Shown: positions 42,225-53,620 of the stretch, piece after piece | How positions within the stretch are numbered: the first letter of the stretch is position 1 | How the letters are laid out: each line of letters starts with the position of its first letter | Assembly: GCA_016490735.1 (NCBI GenBank) | Contig: JAEMWC010000009.1 | Location: forward strand, 2,325,001-2,389,000 | DNA: 64,000 nucleotides | Direction: 5' to 3' | Source of the DNA: Pachyseris speciosa | Taxonomy: Eukaryota; Cnidaria; Anthozoa; Scleractinia; Pachyseridae | Notes under the pieces: model-generated | What the model saw: the letters and a program-made list of their open reading frames with translations, nothing else | Database searches by the model: none | What the model was told of the DNA's origin: nothing | Position numbers and translations under genes: made by a program

Positions 42225-45200
42225 TTACTCAATTACGATGCCGGGAAAACACTGCTTAATGAAAGCTATAAGTTCTGCCGTCAGAGTCAGGCCTCCCTCA
42301 GTCCTCCTCAGCAGACCTTGCAAGTGGCCTGCATGAAACCACGGGCGCCTTTTGCGTAGACATGCCATGTTGAGATGGTAGTACTTTCTTTGCTCTCTTC
42401 CCAATTTCCAACACTTGGCGCCATCTAAGTACACATTTGGATACCAGTCCACCTCTGAGCGTCCAACGACTGCCACACTGTCAAGACATTGGGAGGTCTT
42501 TTGAAAATTTCCTTCACATCCGTTACATTTTGAAATGTTTCCCTTTAGCTTCATTAAAAAGAAAGGACTGGAAGATTCGGGAATGGTAGGTTTTGGCGGT
42601 AAAGGAAAACCTAGGGGTACGGATGGTTGGAGTGGACGCATACCGCTTAATGACTGCTGCTGCGTAGAAGGGATCGCTGGTGGCAGTCTTTGGGTAAACA
42701 TGGATGTAAATGACTGGTGAAATGGCCCTGGGTATCTAAAGGGATGATGTTGACAAGCCCCTCCCATTGTTGTTGCCACGTGAGATACTTCGGTGGTCAG
42801 GGGAAAAGCCTGATGCTGTGGCTGTCGTTCTGTGCCCTGGTACAATAATGGGTGAGATGATGCTTGATATGACTGGGAATCAGGATCATTTGATAATGAT
42901 TGTGTTCGAGGTCTGCGTGACGAAAATGTAGCAAAATTAGACGTGTTCCAGTCATTGCTTGGGTTTGCTAGAGCCGGAGTTGAGGGTAATGATGTTGAAT
43001 CAAACGACTGCTGGGTAGCTGTTATGGAAACTGGTGCCCCTGAAGTCGCACTTGAACTTTTTCTTGTAATCGATTCAATACCAAGGAACGAGGAGGGCAT
43101 AGGTAGAACGAAGTCCAACTTTTCTTTAGGTTTTCTTTGCCTCTTTGGGCCTTGCTTTCGTCCAGATGCTCTAGTGTCGACGTTAATAGTCGCCACTGAT
43201 GAAAGTCCGCCCTTGATATTCTGCCCCTTGTACCATGTCACGAATTTATCCAGAGCACCTTCTTTTTCGGTAACAGCAACAGTGTGCGAACATATTTGTT
43301 TAGGTTTGAAATTCCTGCACGTACATGTCGCTTTGAAGTTTGCATAAAACTGAACACAGTGCGGAACATTCCCTGATTCGGACATTACAGAAAATGTCTT
43401 TATTTTTACTTCCTTTGATGGTGCTGGGAGAACGGCGTTTGGTTGGGAAAGTAGTCTAGCTGATTTCTTCCAGATCCACTCAGCGATATGGAAATCTAGA
43501 CTTCCCGTGACGCAAGTATGAGGAAGTGATAATTGAAAGGATGTTTCTGCTCCAGAGAAAAGTTGATTTTTCGTTGAAAAGAGGTTGGCTTGTTTGGAAT
43601 TACCAGCGTAGATATCGTCAATGGATAGATCATACATCTTCTGGACGTAATCCTTTCTTTGGCGTTCGTTCATCGACCACCACTCATCCGCCGATAATTG
43701 AAATCTTGTGAATTGCTCACGCAGTTGATATCTTCCAGAGGCTCCAAATAGGGCTAAAATGACCTCTGCCTCTTGGTCGTCCTCAATCATTTCTTTAACT
43801 GCTTTTGTAAATGCCGTTTCACCCATCTCCTTCCCATGTGTCTTATGTCTAAGTCTGCCATTCGTGTTTTCACTGTCATTTGTGTAAAATTTATCTGGAG
43901 GAGAACCAAGGCCCGCCTTTGTTCGCACGTCTGCGGTCATACAATTCTTCATCATGGAGGCCCTTTCCATCATCCAGTCGTGGAACTTAGACTTCCCGTC
44001 TCCCCTGCCTTCCCTTTCTGCCCAAGGCTGTTTCAGTGAGAGAAGAATTGCATCAAAGTCATCTCGGGTAGTCGCATCTAGTAAACCTGGTTGGTAGGTC
44101 CGTCCTTCTTGTTTCCCGAATATTTCAGACAAGTATTGTCTAAAGTCTGATACCTGTAATTGGCTTAACTTCGACCTCACATTGCCTTCGAAGTGACGGA
44201 AGCAGCGGAGATGTACTGCTTTTGTAAAGCAGGTGGACAGTGCCTCGCTAAGACTGTGCTCGCCATCCGTTCCAAAAGCTACTAGATCTTCCAGTGTCGG
44301 TACAATGCTCTTCAGTTTGTTGAAACACTGTAAGTAAGTTTGCTTTGCTTTTGTGTGGTGGATAAAAATAGGTCCTATGAATACGGGACACTTGCCAGTC
44401 TTGACAGATTTTAAAAGAATGTTTCTGTACGAGGTTGGTGTTACACTAAAATTTCCAAAATTAAAAGTTGGATCGATTGACAAGTGGCTGAAATCCAGAT
44501 CTTGTGTGCAGAATCGTGATAAGTCGGCAAGTTGATTATCGGTCGCTAACAAAATGAGAGGCTCCCCAGACAACTCCTGCATTCGTACAAAGTCCTTTCC
44601 TTCGGTATGAGCGAACCAGTTAAGACTTGTCATCTCATCTGTTTCTCTAGATCTGCGTTCTGCACAAGACGACCCCACACGCGCCCGCTTCATGTCATAT
44701 GCCTGAGTCCTCCCACGGGGCATTTCAGCTTCCGAACATACAGAAAGAGGGCCTCCCAGTTCCCGCCTTGTTTTCGCTACCGCTTCGCTTACAGGGTAAT
44801 GCGCAAGATTGTCTTGGAGTTTGCGCCTAACAGAAGGTTTCGTTCTTGTGTAAACCTTCTTCCTTTTGGCATTCCCGTGAACAGTTGGGACAAGGTCGTG
44901 TTCCCTCCCTGTAAAAGTGTACTGTAGTAACGCAACATTATTAACGATATCACCATTAATATCATTTAGGTAAGAAATTGTCTGACGAAAGTCTCCTTGC
45001 TTTCTGCATTCTCTCTTGAAATGGTAATCATTTTTTGTTTTGAGAGTTAAACGAGAGTCTCCCTTCTTTTTCCATTTTCCTTCTGAAGGATTAGTATAAG
45101 TATGGGTCACTTGTCCGTTATTCACATACCGACCGTTTCCGTCCGCTGGCAAATCATCGAGGGGTATAACTCGAACGTCAATTAAGAAAGCTGAGTTATA

Positions 45201-48200
45201 CTTCACTTTCATAGGTTGACGGGTACACTTAACCTCGTCTGGCTGATCTTTGGAGACGATGTCCAAGATTTCGCGGGCTTTAAAGCTCTTTCCATTTCTT
45301 GGTTGAGTAGGTAAGAGCGGTGTTTCTTTGTTTCCATCGTGAAACTGTGGTGTTCCATCTATTTCTTCCAAAGAACTGTCAGCCTCGGAAGATGAGGCAG
45401 ACGCATCGCTGGAGTCACTCGATGACCGCTTCAATTGCGGGATCTGTAATTTCGATGTAACTTTAAAATCCCGCTTCACGCCAATTCGGGATTTTAATAT
45501 TGTTGGCCCACACCCTTCATATCTAACACCTCTCTTTTTCTCCGGAGAATCACTGATAACTATGGGGTTGTCGTTGTCCCCAAGAGTACTGAGTTCTTCT
45601 ACAGCTTCTTTTTTCGCCGCTGCAATGTTAAAAAGGAGTATAGAAACAAAAATTACGTCTGTTTCAATGTTTAGCTCGCACAGGGTGTCGTTCGGGAGTT
45701 GGCATTTTAGGAGGAGAATAACAAACTGAACCCACAATTATTCAGTGGCTGGCATGTGTGTTTACATCTGACAAAACGGGGAAACAACCGAATGAAATAC
45801 GTAATTGTGAAACTTTGGCTACGTTTGATGAGCTTATTTCTACCTATAGACCAAATATCATATAGTAATCTTTATCCTAGGGTTATATTTAATTGAATGA
45901 ATAGCTTTAATCATGGTTGTTACTATATTTAGTTCATTTTAATTATATTTAGGGTTGTATTAAATGCACGAATAGGTTTAATCACGGTTGTTAGTATACT
46001 TAGGATATTTTTAATTTTTATACTTAGCTCACGCCCCTACTGGAAACCAGTTATTTGTTTTTACATTGTTGAATAGGCTAGCGTGTTAAAATAAAGTTGA
46101 TCTTATCTTATCTTGATCTTAAGGTGGAGGCACTTCAACACTCTATTCGAGAGTCAGCTATCCCCCCGGGAAGGGGGGTTACTTGGGTAAATTTTTGCTG
46201 GGTATGTGCCGCTGGCCTCTCAGAACCGCTACCCCATTATATAGACCCCATCTTAGTCACTTTTGTTGGGAAACACAACGCCTTACGTAACGCAACACAA
46301 TGTGCCTTAACCTAAACTTATACGTGAAGATGACAGAAACTTTGATCGTGTGTATTTCATTAGCCTGTTCCAGGCGTTGAGATAGTAAACGGAGCACGAT
46401 AGTACGGACAGAGAGAGGCGAACATCAAGCGGCGAAAAATGTAGGGGGGTCCTGTCCCAAGGCCCCCTCCATTTTTCGCCGCTTTCGCCTCTCTCTGCCG
46501 GAACAATCGCGCTCCGATTACTATCCTGGAACAGACTAGTAGTTCATTTTTTAAGGAGATAAAGAATGTATCCGGCAATGACAGGTTAATTGCTTTCAGT
46601 AAATTACCTTTGAATTTAATGTGCGTGATGTGCTTTTCGGAGATAAGAGTATGAGTTATCCGGAATATGACATGTACTTATCATATGCGAACAACAGATG
46701 CCTTATAACTTTGAATGCCGAAACAGTGTGGGAAAAGGCAGAGTTGAGATTAGATCGAATGAATGTATGGAGTGAGAGAACGTGGATCATTTAATTTTCA
46801 GTCCAAGTTTCGAGTGTTCAATTGAGTGTGGATATTCCCGAACAACTTTTGGGCAAATGTAATTTTCGTGATCCCAACTTCGTCACTTTCTGTTTATGCA
46901 TCACCTTGTAAAGCCTTTTAAGTAGGTGAATGTGGAACACTTTACTTTTCACCGACAGAACAAACATTCTGGTACATTTTTTCCACAAAATCTCGAAAAT
47001 GTGCGGCCTCATTCTAGTAACTCTATTTTTAAAATGGAACACCATTATAGTCAATCCAGTCGTGAAAATGCGACCCCATCCAGCGGCATATCCCCATTAG
47101 CCTATTACTAGGAAGCGACCCCCTCGCCCCCTCCGGGCAGCTATCAGAAAAATCATACCTGCTGCAGATTTTCTTTTCTTTTGCCTGCGGAAGCGATTGC
47201 GTACTGGCTCATTTACCTCGAAGACAAAAGGGCTGAAATTATAACACAATGTATCGACAGTGAGTCTTATGAAGTGTAAATGATAAGTTCGAAGATGTTA
47301 AAGCGTGTGACACATTTACTCACGGAAATTAGACTGTCTCTGGTGAAAAATGAATGGACGTAAAACTAACTATAAAGCGAAAGGCAAAGCAAGCGCGAAG
47401 CTTACCAGCACAGTTAAAACTCAACCGCTCTACCCTACCCCTCCCCCCCCCCCCCCCATCACGCTATCGTCCGGTTAATCTACCGCCGTTTTTCCTTGGA
47501 AGGTGTGTGTAAAGCCACTCTTATCTCTGTTTTCTCTATCTACCCAAAATTGCACAAAACGCGGCTATCTCTAAAAACACGTCTACCATTGCAGTTTCTC
47601 ACGACATAGAAGCACGTTTTGGGGGAGCAGTTTCACTGATTTGGTATAAACTACTCTTGGTCAAATACGATTCTTTACATTGGAGAAACGATAAAAAAAA
47701 AACGTGTCACCATTCAAATAAAGGCTACTGAGCACCTCGGGGGAATAGAATGTCATTTGAATTCCCTTGACTCGTTGGAGAAATCTTAATGTGTGACATA
47801 CAGTCGAAGCTGCATTAACGAACAATTCCAAAAAAAAGTCAGAATTACATTCAATTATGCCTCTTATTGAAAACTTTCGGCACTTGGTTATGCTATATTC
47901 ATAACATATGCGCTGTCACCTTACCTTCTCTCCAGGTCGGCGTCACTGTCGGAGGAAGAAGATGATTTTCCTGAAGAATTTGAAAGGAGATTACAATACA
48001 TCTACCGGGAACTAGAGCGGAGAATCTCTTGTGAAAATAGCACCTTTCCTATAGTACATACCTGATACAACATCTGCGTACGTTCTTCTCCAGTCCATCT
48101 TGCAGAACAAATTATGGTGTCAGCTAAAATTTTGGACTCTCTCTTGTTCGACCGTGCGTCGCTATTGCGACAAAGTAATTGTACTAGAGATAAGGGGCCG

Positions 48201-48205
48201 ACCAT
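42225..48205 (-). CDS. MULE transposase with SWIM zinc finger
   Basis: The minus strand from 45737 to 42225 is open for 1170 codons. Visible are a Ser-rich acidic nuclear linker (about residues 100-125), the MULE DDE core with SIDPTFNFGNFSVTP (about 420), FIGPIFIHH, and FGTDGEHSLSEAL (about 490) with LRCFRHFEGN. A SWIM zinc finger CTCRNFKPKQICSH (about 800) and a C-terminal Cys domain (KCNGCEGNF) follow. The first 40 residues of that frame look intronic, because an acceptor CATTGCAG ends at 45620. A spliced model 48205-48062, 47970-47925, 45619-42225 has good GT-AG sites, consistent phases and totals 3585 bp (1194 residues); the first two exons are inference. An uninterrupted catalytic and DNA-binding frame suggests recent activity. 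Confidence 0.82.
45738..47924 (-). other. Proposed long intron of the MULE gene
   Basis: It is mostly unique-looking sequence with a foldback MITE (46361-46538) and a C run at about 47442-47458. No other transposase or captured host exon was recognised. The AAGATAAGATAAG-like run near 46090-46115 is a simple repeat. Confidence 0.5.
46361..46538. mobile_element. Foldback MITE inside the MULE
   Basis: The left arm TAGCCTGTTCCAGGCGTTGA and right arm TATCCTGGAACAGACTA are inverted complements. The inner parts GCGGCGAAAAATG and CATTTTTCGCCGC also pair. GAGAGAGGCGAA occurs in both arms. The loop is short and G/C-rich. There is no coding frame. Confidence 0.8.
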
Positions 48206-48415
48206 TTAACTCTTGAGGGTGGGATGGGTGATTTTGAAAAAAAAAAATTCCTGCAAGCTCTTGTCGGAAGAATTAAATTGCATGCAGCACAAATGTAATA
48301 GAAAAAAAATACAGCATGAAGGGAAAAAAGATCCTGCCCACTAGGTTGCTAGAAAAAAAATCTTGCTGACCAGAAATCACCCACTCCCCCTCTCAAGAGT
48401 TAAATGGTCGGCCCC
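48194..48415. mobile_element. Harbinger-type MITE inside the MULE
   Basis: The ends GGGGCCGACCATTTAACTCT and AGAGTTAAATGGTCGGCCCC are perfect inverted repeats. TAA lies outside both (48191-48193 and 48416-48418), a TWA target duplication. It has inserted close to the 5' end of the proposed MULE gene, and the ATG of the proposed first exon lies in its left repeat. Confidence 0.88.
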
Positions 48416-48794
48416 TAACATGATTGATTTAGACAGGTGTACTGCACACTACAGTCGTGATTCACGACGTGTCGGACGAACAGGAACCTTTTGTCGCCTC
48501 GTTTTCATTCCAAGTTTTAATTTTGGACAGTCATCACTACTTAGGGTTCACCTTGGCAGCACGGGATTATTGACTTAGGTGAACTTTAGCCGCTCTTGAC
48601 CGCTATTGAGAAAAAGTTAGGGAAAAAACTGCACTTCGCAACCGACCATGTGCGACATCCCTCTTCGGCAGACTTCGACAATCGTCGGATGATCTTCGGA
48701 TTATATTCGGCATATCTTCACTGGCTGATCAATCATTTTGAGTAAAACAATCAGACTTCTCAAAATTCGGGATTCCGGGTTCTAGTTATGGAGA

Positions 48795-49350
48795 TCTTAG
48801 TTAAAGGGCCGGTCTTCATGTTAACCTTTATTCTGACCTATGATTTGCTGTTTATTATTCTCCTAAAGGCCGGGGAATACTTTCGACTAGGTTAGGGTAA
48901 AACTCACTGTCAAAAATCCCATGCAACTTACATAGAAAGATTCAGAAAAATAGACCAGTCAAATCAATTTGTCCCCACAAATCTTTTGAAACATCCTCAT
49001 CCCTCTTCGGCGGTCCAGTTGTCCTTCAAGGAACTTCGCCTGATTTCAGCCATCCTCGGATGAATTCGCCGTATATTCGGAGCTCGTGCAATCTTCGGAA
49101 AATCTTCGGAAGTGTCCGACTATGTCCGCCATCTCTCTTCAGCGGTTCAATTGCTCTTCAGGGATCTTCGGCAATCCCCGGATGATCTTCGGAGAATATT
49201 CCGAGTTCGTACAGTCATCGGAAAATCTTCGGAGTATATTCGGAGTATCTTCAATCACTTTGAGTAAAAAAAAAAAACAGTCCAGAAAATTCCGGCGGAA
49301 TTCCGCCGGAATTCCGTGGAAATTCCGGATTCCGGGTTTTCCAGCTTACC
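48795..49350. repeat. Right terminal inverted repeat of the MULE
   Basis: It is complementary to 41256-41745. It holds more copies of the CTTCGGAAAATCTTCGGA motif than the left copy and ends TTTTCCAGCTTACC at 49350. An outlying related segment (CTCAAAATTCGGGATTCCGG) at about 48755-48780 suggests an older internal duplication. Confidence 0.88.
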
Positions 49351-49501
49351 TAATTTCCGGTGACCCAAGCCAAACTATCTCTGATCTCTGATGTCATTTG
49401 TAAACCATCTGTCATCCCTTTTTGCTACCAGCCACTGAAAACTATCAAACCTCAACGGTTTTTTGGAAACACGCTATTGCTGTAAACGGTTGAATTGCGA
49501 A

Positions 49502-49546
49502 CCAATGGCATTCGACTAAAAGGACGCTCATCGACAGTATAATATA
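49502..49546 (+). promoter_or_regulatory. CCAAT and TATA boxes of the secreted peptide gene
   Basis: CCAAT lies at 49502-49506 and TATAATATA at 49538-49546, placing a start of transcription near 49565-49575 and a leader of about 75 bp before the ATG at 49648. The spacing is that of a standard animal promoter. The MULE ends only about 150 bp upstream of the CCAAT box. Confidence 0.55.
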
Positions 49547-49647
49547 CTTGTACTGGAAAACAGTTGGCGTGAGCAAGTTTGCTTGCAGCGGAGAAGAGCA
49601 ATCCGTGAGTACTGCTGGAAGACGATAACAAGAACATTCGATCAAAG

Positions 49648-49806
49648 ATGAAGACCTTGTGGATTTTATACATTTTTCTTGCGATCTTCGTGGCTGTACA
49701 AATTTCTAGTGCAGATGGCGAAGTCGGTGACTGGTTTCGGCGAAGAATGGCCACAGATGTTGAGGATAGGAGCATGGAGAGAAGAGGTGAGGCCGACTGT
49801 GAGTAA
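49648..49806 (+). CDS. Small secreted peptide precursor, first exon
   Basis: ATG in good context (AAAGATGA) opens a 52-codon frame. Residues 1-22 are a classic signal peptide (MKTLWILYIFLAIFVAVQIS, then SA). An acidic and basic propeptide-like part follows, with WFRRRMATDVEDRSMERRG containing possible dibasic processing sites. If unspliced it ends EADCE and stop at 49806. Two donors occur: GTGAGG at 49787 and GTGAGT at 49799. The first joins in frame to a possible exon 49928-49968 (ECNVVNGTTGKYR); the second would meet a stop there. Later exons were not found. The layout fits a secreted cnidarian peptide, which could be a neuropeptide, a defence peptide or a venom-type peptide; no family is recognised. 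Confidence 0.6.
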   Translation: MKTLWILYIFLAIFVAVQISSADGEVGDWFRRRMATDVEDRSMERRGEADCE

Positions 49807-49929
49807 GATTTAAAAAAATGTCGCGGTAAATTTAATAAATGAAAAACGACAGCCACTGGAAAGCACTCCTTTAGGGCGTTTTGACATATTTCAAGTTCTT
49901 ACTTAAGAATTTCATTCTTTGACTTAGGA

Positions 49930-50680
49930 GAATGCAATGTTGTAAACGGTACCACAGGAAAATATCGGGTAGGTTTCATTTGATTTCATCCACAGACTCG
50001 AAAGTTAGAACCACCTTGTACAGCATAATAAACACTACCACAGGAAAGCACTGCTCAGTAGCTTTCATCTGAATGGTCACACTTTAGGATTTCATCCACA
50101 GACACAAAACTTAGAACCATATCATACAATATAAGAAAAAAAACTACCAATTAAGATGTTTATCAATAGCGTGCAGTGTGAACATTGACTAAAGAGCTAC
50201 CGTTGAAAACCTGTCATAAGTGGGTCCAAGGTCATCGTTTGGGGGCGACGAGTTGGCGTCTGTATTGAAACTCGTGTTTCTCAAATATGAAATTTCAAAC
50301 TTCAAATGTCGGATGTGTTGACTTGATTAATTGTCGAGTCTCTTCATTCATCGGTTGAGGCCAATTTGAAAGCCAGATACTTGCCAGGTAACCGTTGGCC
50401 TGTTTATGATGACTGATGAATACCGTATTATAATTAAAACAAACAAATAAAAAAAGGCGATGCACTTATAAGACGGAGGGGAAGTCCAGAATCTATGGAA
50501 TGACACATTTAAAGCGATTTTGATACTCAAAAAAACAGAACGAAATTAAAATTAGTTTGGGTACGTTATTTAATATGATTGAAGTTACGATGTCGATGAA
50601 CAGAGCAAATTTATTTTAAATGGCTGATTGCTTAAAAACCAAAGGTCAAGGGTTGCTTTTTATTTATCACTAAAATAATA
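49930..50680. other. Downstream of the peptide exon, short duplication
   Basis: A segment of about 105 bp (ACCACAGGAAA..., GATTTCATCCACAGAC, TTAGAACCA) occurs twice in tandem at about 49938-50030 and 50034-50140. The rest to 50680 shows no gene or repeat boundary. Confidence 0.55.
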
Positions 50681-51292
50681 CACCGATCAATGGTAGTCCC
50701 GAGGGGGTGGGTGATACGGGATGGGGTGGGATCCGAAACGCAAATTTTGAGTCAAACCTCCCCACCCTTGGGGTAGAGTTTCGAGTTCTACGTTCCCTAC
50801 TGTAGGGATTGAGATCCAAGAGGCTGACCTGTTAAATGCTTGAACAATGCAAACACTCCAGGTTTAAAAATCTCAGTTTAATTTTTTCTTTTAACAACGG
50901 AATGAAAGAACACCGAAAGAAACTGATGGTTTATAGTAACAACAGATTGGACAAATTTTCGTTACCTTTCTTTCCTCCATATTGTTCTGCCTCACGTGGA
51001 CTTTTGGGTATTTTCATGATAGCAAGTCACTCAAATCCAGGCTCTGCTCTGTCGGTTTTCAAGAAGGCAGCATCGCAGCGTGTATTTTATCATGGCGAAG
51101 TCCAAACTTAGGAAACAGTCTTTGATGAATATTATCTCAGTTTTCAAGTTTGATCAAACTTCCCCACCCTGGGGCCAACATTCTCTTCAAAGTTTGTCAA
51201 AATTCCCCACCCAGGGCAGGAAATGTCGATCAAAGTCCCTACCTCATCCCGTATCCCCCCCGCCTTCGGGACTAACATTGATAGGTGCATAA
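50680..51292. mobile_element. TIR element of about 610 bp
   Basis: The left CACCGATCAATGGTAGTCCC followed by GTGATACGGGATGGGG pairs with the right CCTCATCCCGTATCCCC and GGGACTAACATTGATAGGTG. The inverted repeats reach about 45 bp. Further inverted CCCCACCC and TTTGATCAAAC motifs lie inside. It has no ORF. Confidence 0.75.
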
Positions 51293-52634
51293 TAGTAACA
51301 TTTTATACATCTAAATGATAAAAAATGTATATATATTAATTGGATATTTCTCGTTTACTTGGAAAAGGACAATTTTTCCTTTAGATGGATAAATGAAACC
51401 AAAGTACTTTGATTTCATGTTATTTTGCCAAATCCAGAAGCCCAAACCGGAACAAACAAACGAGGAAAAATTACTCAGTGGAATCAGAGGAAGGATTGAA
51501 AAGAAAACTCTTAATGTATATCGCTTTACCATGCATATGGCAAAGGTCAAATTTTACAAATGAGGGCCAGTTTATCTGTCTGATCTATGAACGTTTTTCG
51601 ATTTTGTTCTTTCGTCCGTTTACTCTTTCTTTCTTTTGTGGGAAATCGTGTTCCTCTAAATGGCTAAAAGACACCTCTTTTTTACATTATGTGATTTTGT
51701 GTGCAAGGAGAATTCCTCTCACCAGTTTCCCTCAATACTTTCCAGATTATTGCCATGATCAAAATCCCATTAGGTGCCTTATGAGTCAGAGGTTGTGCGA
51801 CTATTCTAATTGGTTTACCAGTCAGCGTTGGAAATTTATTAGCTTCACTGTGTACGAGTGTCCATACACTTGCCGGGCCTGTGTGTGAATATGTGCCGAA
51901 TATGAGGTCAGTGAATTTCTTTTTAGGGTTATACGAACACTGTTATCTCCTCCCAGAAACACTCGAGCGAGATGAACACGCACAAGAGCGTGAAAACACG
52001 CGTGTTACCCGGGAATGTGTATATCACATAGGTTGGGGGAGGGGGGTGGAACGAAAAAACTTCCACAAGGACGCAATGTTGTTGAAGATAACAACAGAGT
52101 TCTTTAATGGTCAAACCTTCCCGAGTAAAATTTTCGACGGTGGTATACAACGCTATGAAATTGAAATTGCTGACAACTGCAACATTCGTATCGTGATTAC
52201 ATCATCATTGTGTGCAAACGCTTGCCTTCCTCCCCGCCCCCCCCCACCCCTCCCCGCTCCGTTGTTTCTTTTGCTCTCGTCATTTCGCGCGCATCCCAAA
52301 TTCGGAAATCGATTTTTTAGAGCTCGAAAGCCACACGGAAACGCTTGCCACGGAGGCTAAATCTCACTATTTCCTTCATGGTTTATCTACTCTACAGGTT
52401 ATACAAGAGTATCGGGCGGCAAGGTCAAAGTGAAGATTATTTCTCTATAATATAAGGCTTGTAGCGTAATAATTTCTAGAAAGTATTACGAGCATATTGT
52501 ATAGTTTAATCCTCATGTTATTAATAAGCAACAGTATTCTGCTTGAAAGAAGCGTCTGACTGTAGCCAAGTTGAGAGAAAGAGATGTTACAACTAAGGCA
52601 CCGTATTAAAAAGATTACGATTGACAGTCATATA
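51293..52634. other. Intergenic with one dispersed segment
   Basis: The segment 52060-52200 (GTTGAAGATAACAACAGAG, CAAACCTTCCCGAGTAAA) is related to 61825-61950 beyond the Kelch pseudogene. Two plus-strand frames of 159 codons (51409-51888 and 51881-52360) have no domain, signal peptide or splice context and are taken as chance. Confidence 0.5.
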
Positions 52635-53037
52635 ATGTGGTAGACCCGGGGGGGAGGGGTATTGCCAAAAAAATTGGGTGGGGGTGTGCGGCCTGCGTCC
52701 TGAAACCCTTACCCTATTTCAGACCAAAATTTGTGATTTTCCCTACCCTATTTCAGACCTGACCAAAAATTCGATACCCTATTTCAGACCTATTTCACGT
52801 ACGCAGTTGGCGTAAACATAATTTTAAAAAGACAAAAAAGAAGGGCTTTTGTTGATAGTCTTATCGGCTAAAGATGAAGAAGTAGCTTCTTCTAAAAAAC
52901 CTACCGAATTTCAGACCAAAATGGTCAAAATTGATACTCTATTTCAGACAAAACGGCTGGAAAACCATACCCTTTGGGGCCGCACATACCTATATAACCC
53001 ATATAAGGCAGTACCCCCCCCCCCCACCCCGGGGTGG
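52635..53037. mobile_element. MITE with repeated CCCTATTTCAGACC motif
   Basis: The left GGTAGACCCGGGGGGGAGGG and right CACCCCGGGGTGGTAG are inverted ends. The inside has at least five copies of ACCCTATTTCAGACC-like sequence. The last C run (52997-53009) is a homopolymer. No coding frame belongs to it. Confidence 0.65.
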
Positions 53038-53134
53038 TAGACTGTAAAACAGCCGTATTTTTGCGATCTCGTCAAGCGAAAGGTCTAGAGAGAGAGAGAA
53101 AACGAAGTAAAAAACGACTGTTTTACAGTCTAAA
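53037..53134. mobile_element. 98-bp TIR element (TAGACTGTAAAACAG)
   Basis: The ends TAGACTGTAAAACAGCCGT and ACGACTGTTTTACAGTCTA are inverted repeats. The centre is an AGAGAGAG-like run. It abuts the preceding MITE, so one may have inserted at the edge of the other. Confidence 0.75.
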
Positions 53135-53329
53135 AATGTGGATGAAATAAAAGCAATTTTTCCGTTGATTGCGATCGTGGCACTGTGAATTTTATCAGCA
53201 ACACGTCTGCGGTTGCAATTGGCCCTAATTCCACTAATATATAACTGCATCAGTGCTTTTTTCATTCAATGGACGGCGCGTAACGGCGATTATTATATGA
53301 CTGGCTCCTTCAGCGGTCAAAATGAATCG

Positions 53330-53620
53330 ATTCTCTTGCTGTGATTGGCTACCCGCGAGGTCAAGATGGAGCCATCTTGACCTCTCGGGATAGCCCGTTC
53401 GTCCCGCGTTTTACTGTCTCTTAATAGCGTCCTTTGAGTCATATAATAAATCCTTTATTGACCAAGCTTGTTCGGTCAAGATGACGGGATATTGGCCTCG
53501 TTCTTTTTTTGCGTGTTTATGGACCTCGACTTCGTCTCGGTCTATAAACACGCAAAAAAAGAACTTGGCCAATATCCCGTCATCTTGACCCCACGCTTGG
53601 CCAATAACCCATATGTAACG
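53330..53620. mobile_element. Hairpin element, 50-bp arms
   Basis: Arms at about 53473-53525 and 53543-53590 are near-perfect complements (GGTCAAGATGACGGGATATT and AATATCCCGTCATCTTGACC, with TTTTTTTGCGTGTTTAT inside). A second small palindrome TCAAGATGGAGCCATCTTGA lies at 53362-53381. It is a foldback element without coding content. Confidence 0.8.

Larger units (their letters stand above)
41256..49350 (-). mobile_element. Complete Mutator-like (MULE) transposon, 8.1 kb
   Basis: Long terminal inverted repeats (41256 to about 41745 and about 48795 to 49350) begin with GGTAAGCTGGAAAACCCGGA on both strands. They stay alignable inward, apart from indels of up to about 90 bp. Just outside are TAATTTCCCG (41246-41255) and TAATTTCCGG (49351-49360), a 10-bp duplication with one difference; Mutator-like elements give 8-11 bp. 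Inside is an intact transposase gene on the minus strand. Two smaller elements (46361-46538 and 48194-48415) have inserted into it. Confidence 0.88.

Noticed and set aside
47938..48063. Plus-strand acidic frame LSEEEDDFPEEFERRLQY as a captured host exon in the MULE
   Set aside because: The minus strand of the same stretch has better splice sites in phase with the transposase; the acidic frame is likely the shadow of the Ser/Asp-rich minus exon.
51409..52360. Two plus-strand frames of 159 codons each
   Set aside because: No domain, no signal peptide, Cys pattern not ordered, no splice sites, and adjacent frames overlap by chance; the second covers repeat-related sequence.
52380..52433. Candidate third exon of the secreted peptide (CTACTCTACAG followed by GTTATACAAGAG)
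   Set aside because: Phase fits, but it would add only VIQEYRAARSK after a 2.4-kb intron filled with a MITE, and no Cys partner is supplied.
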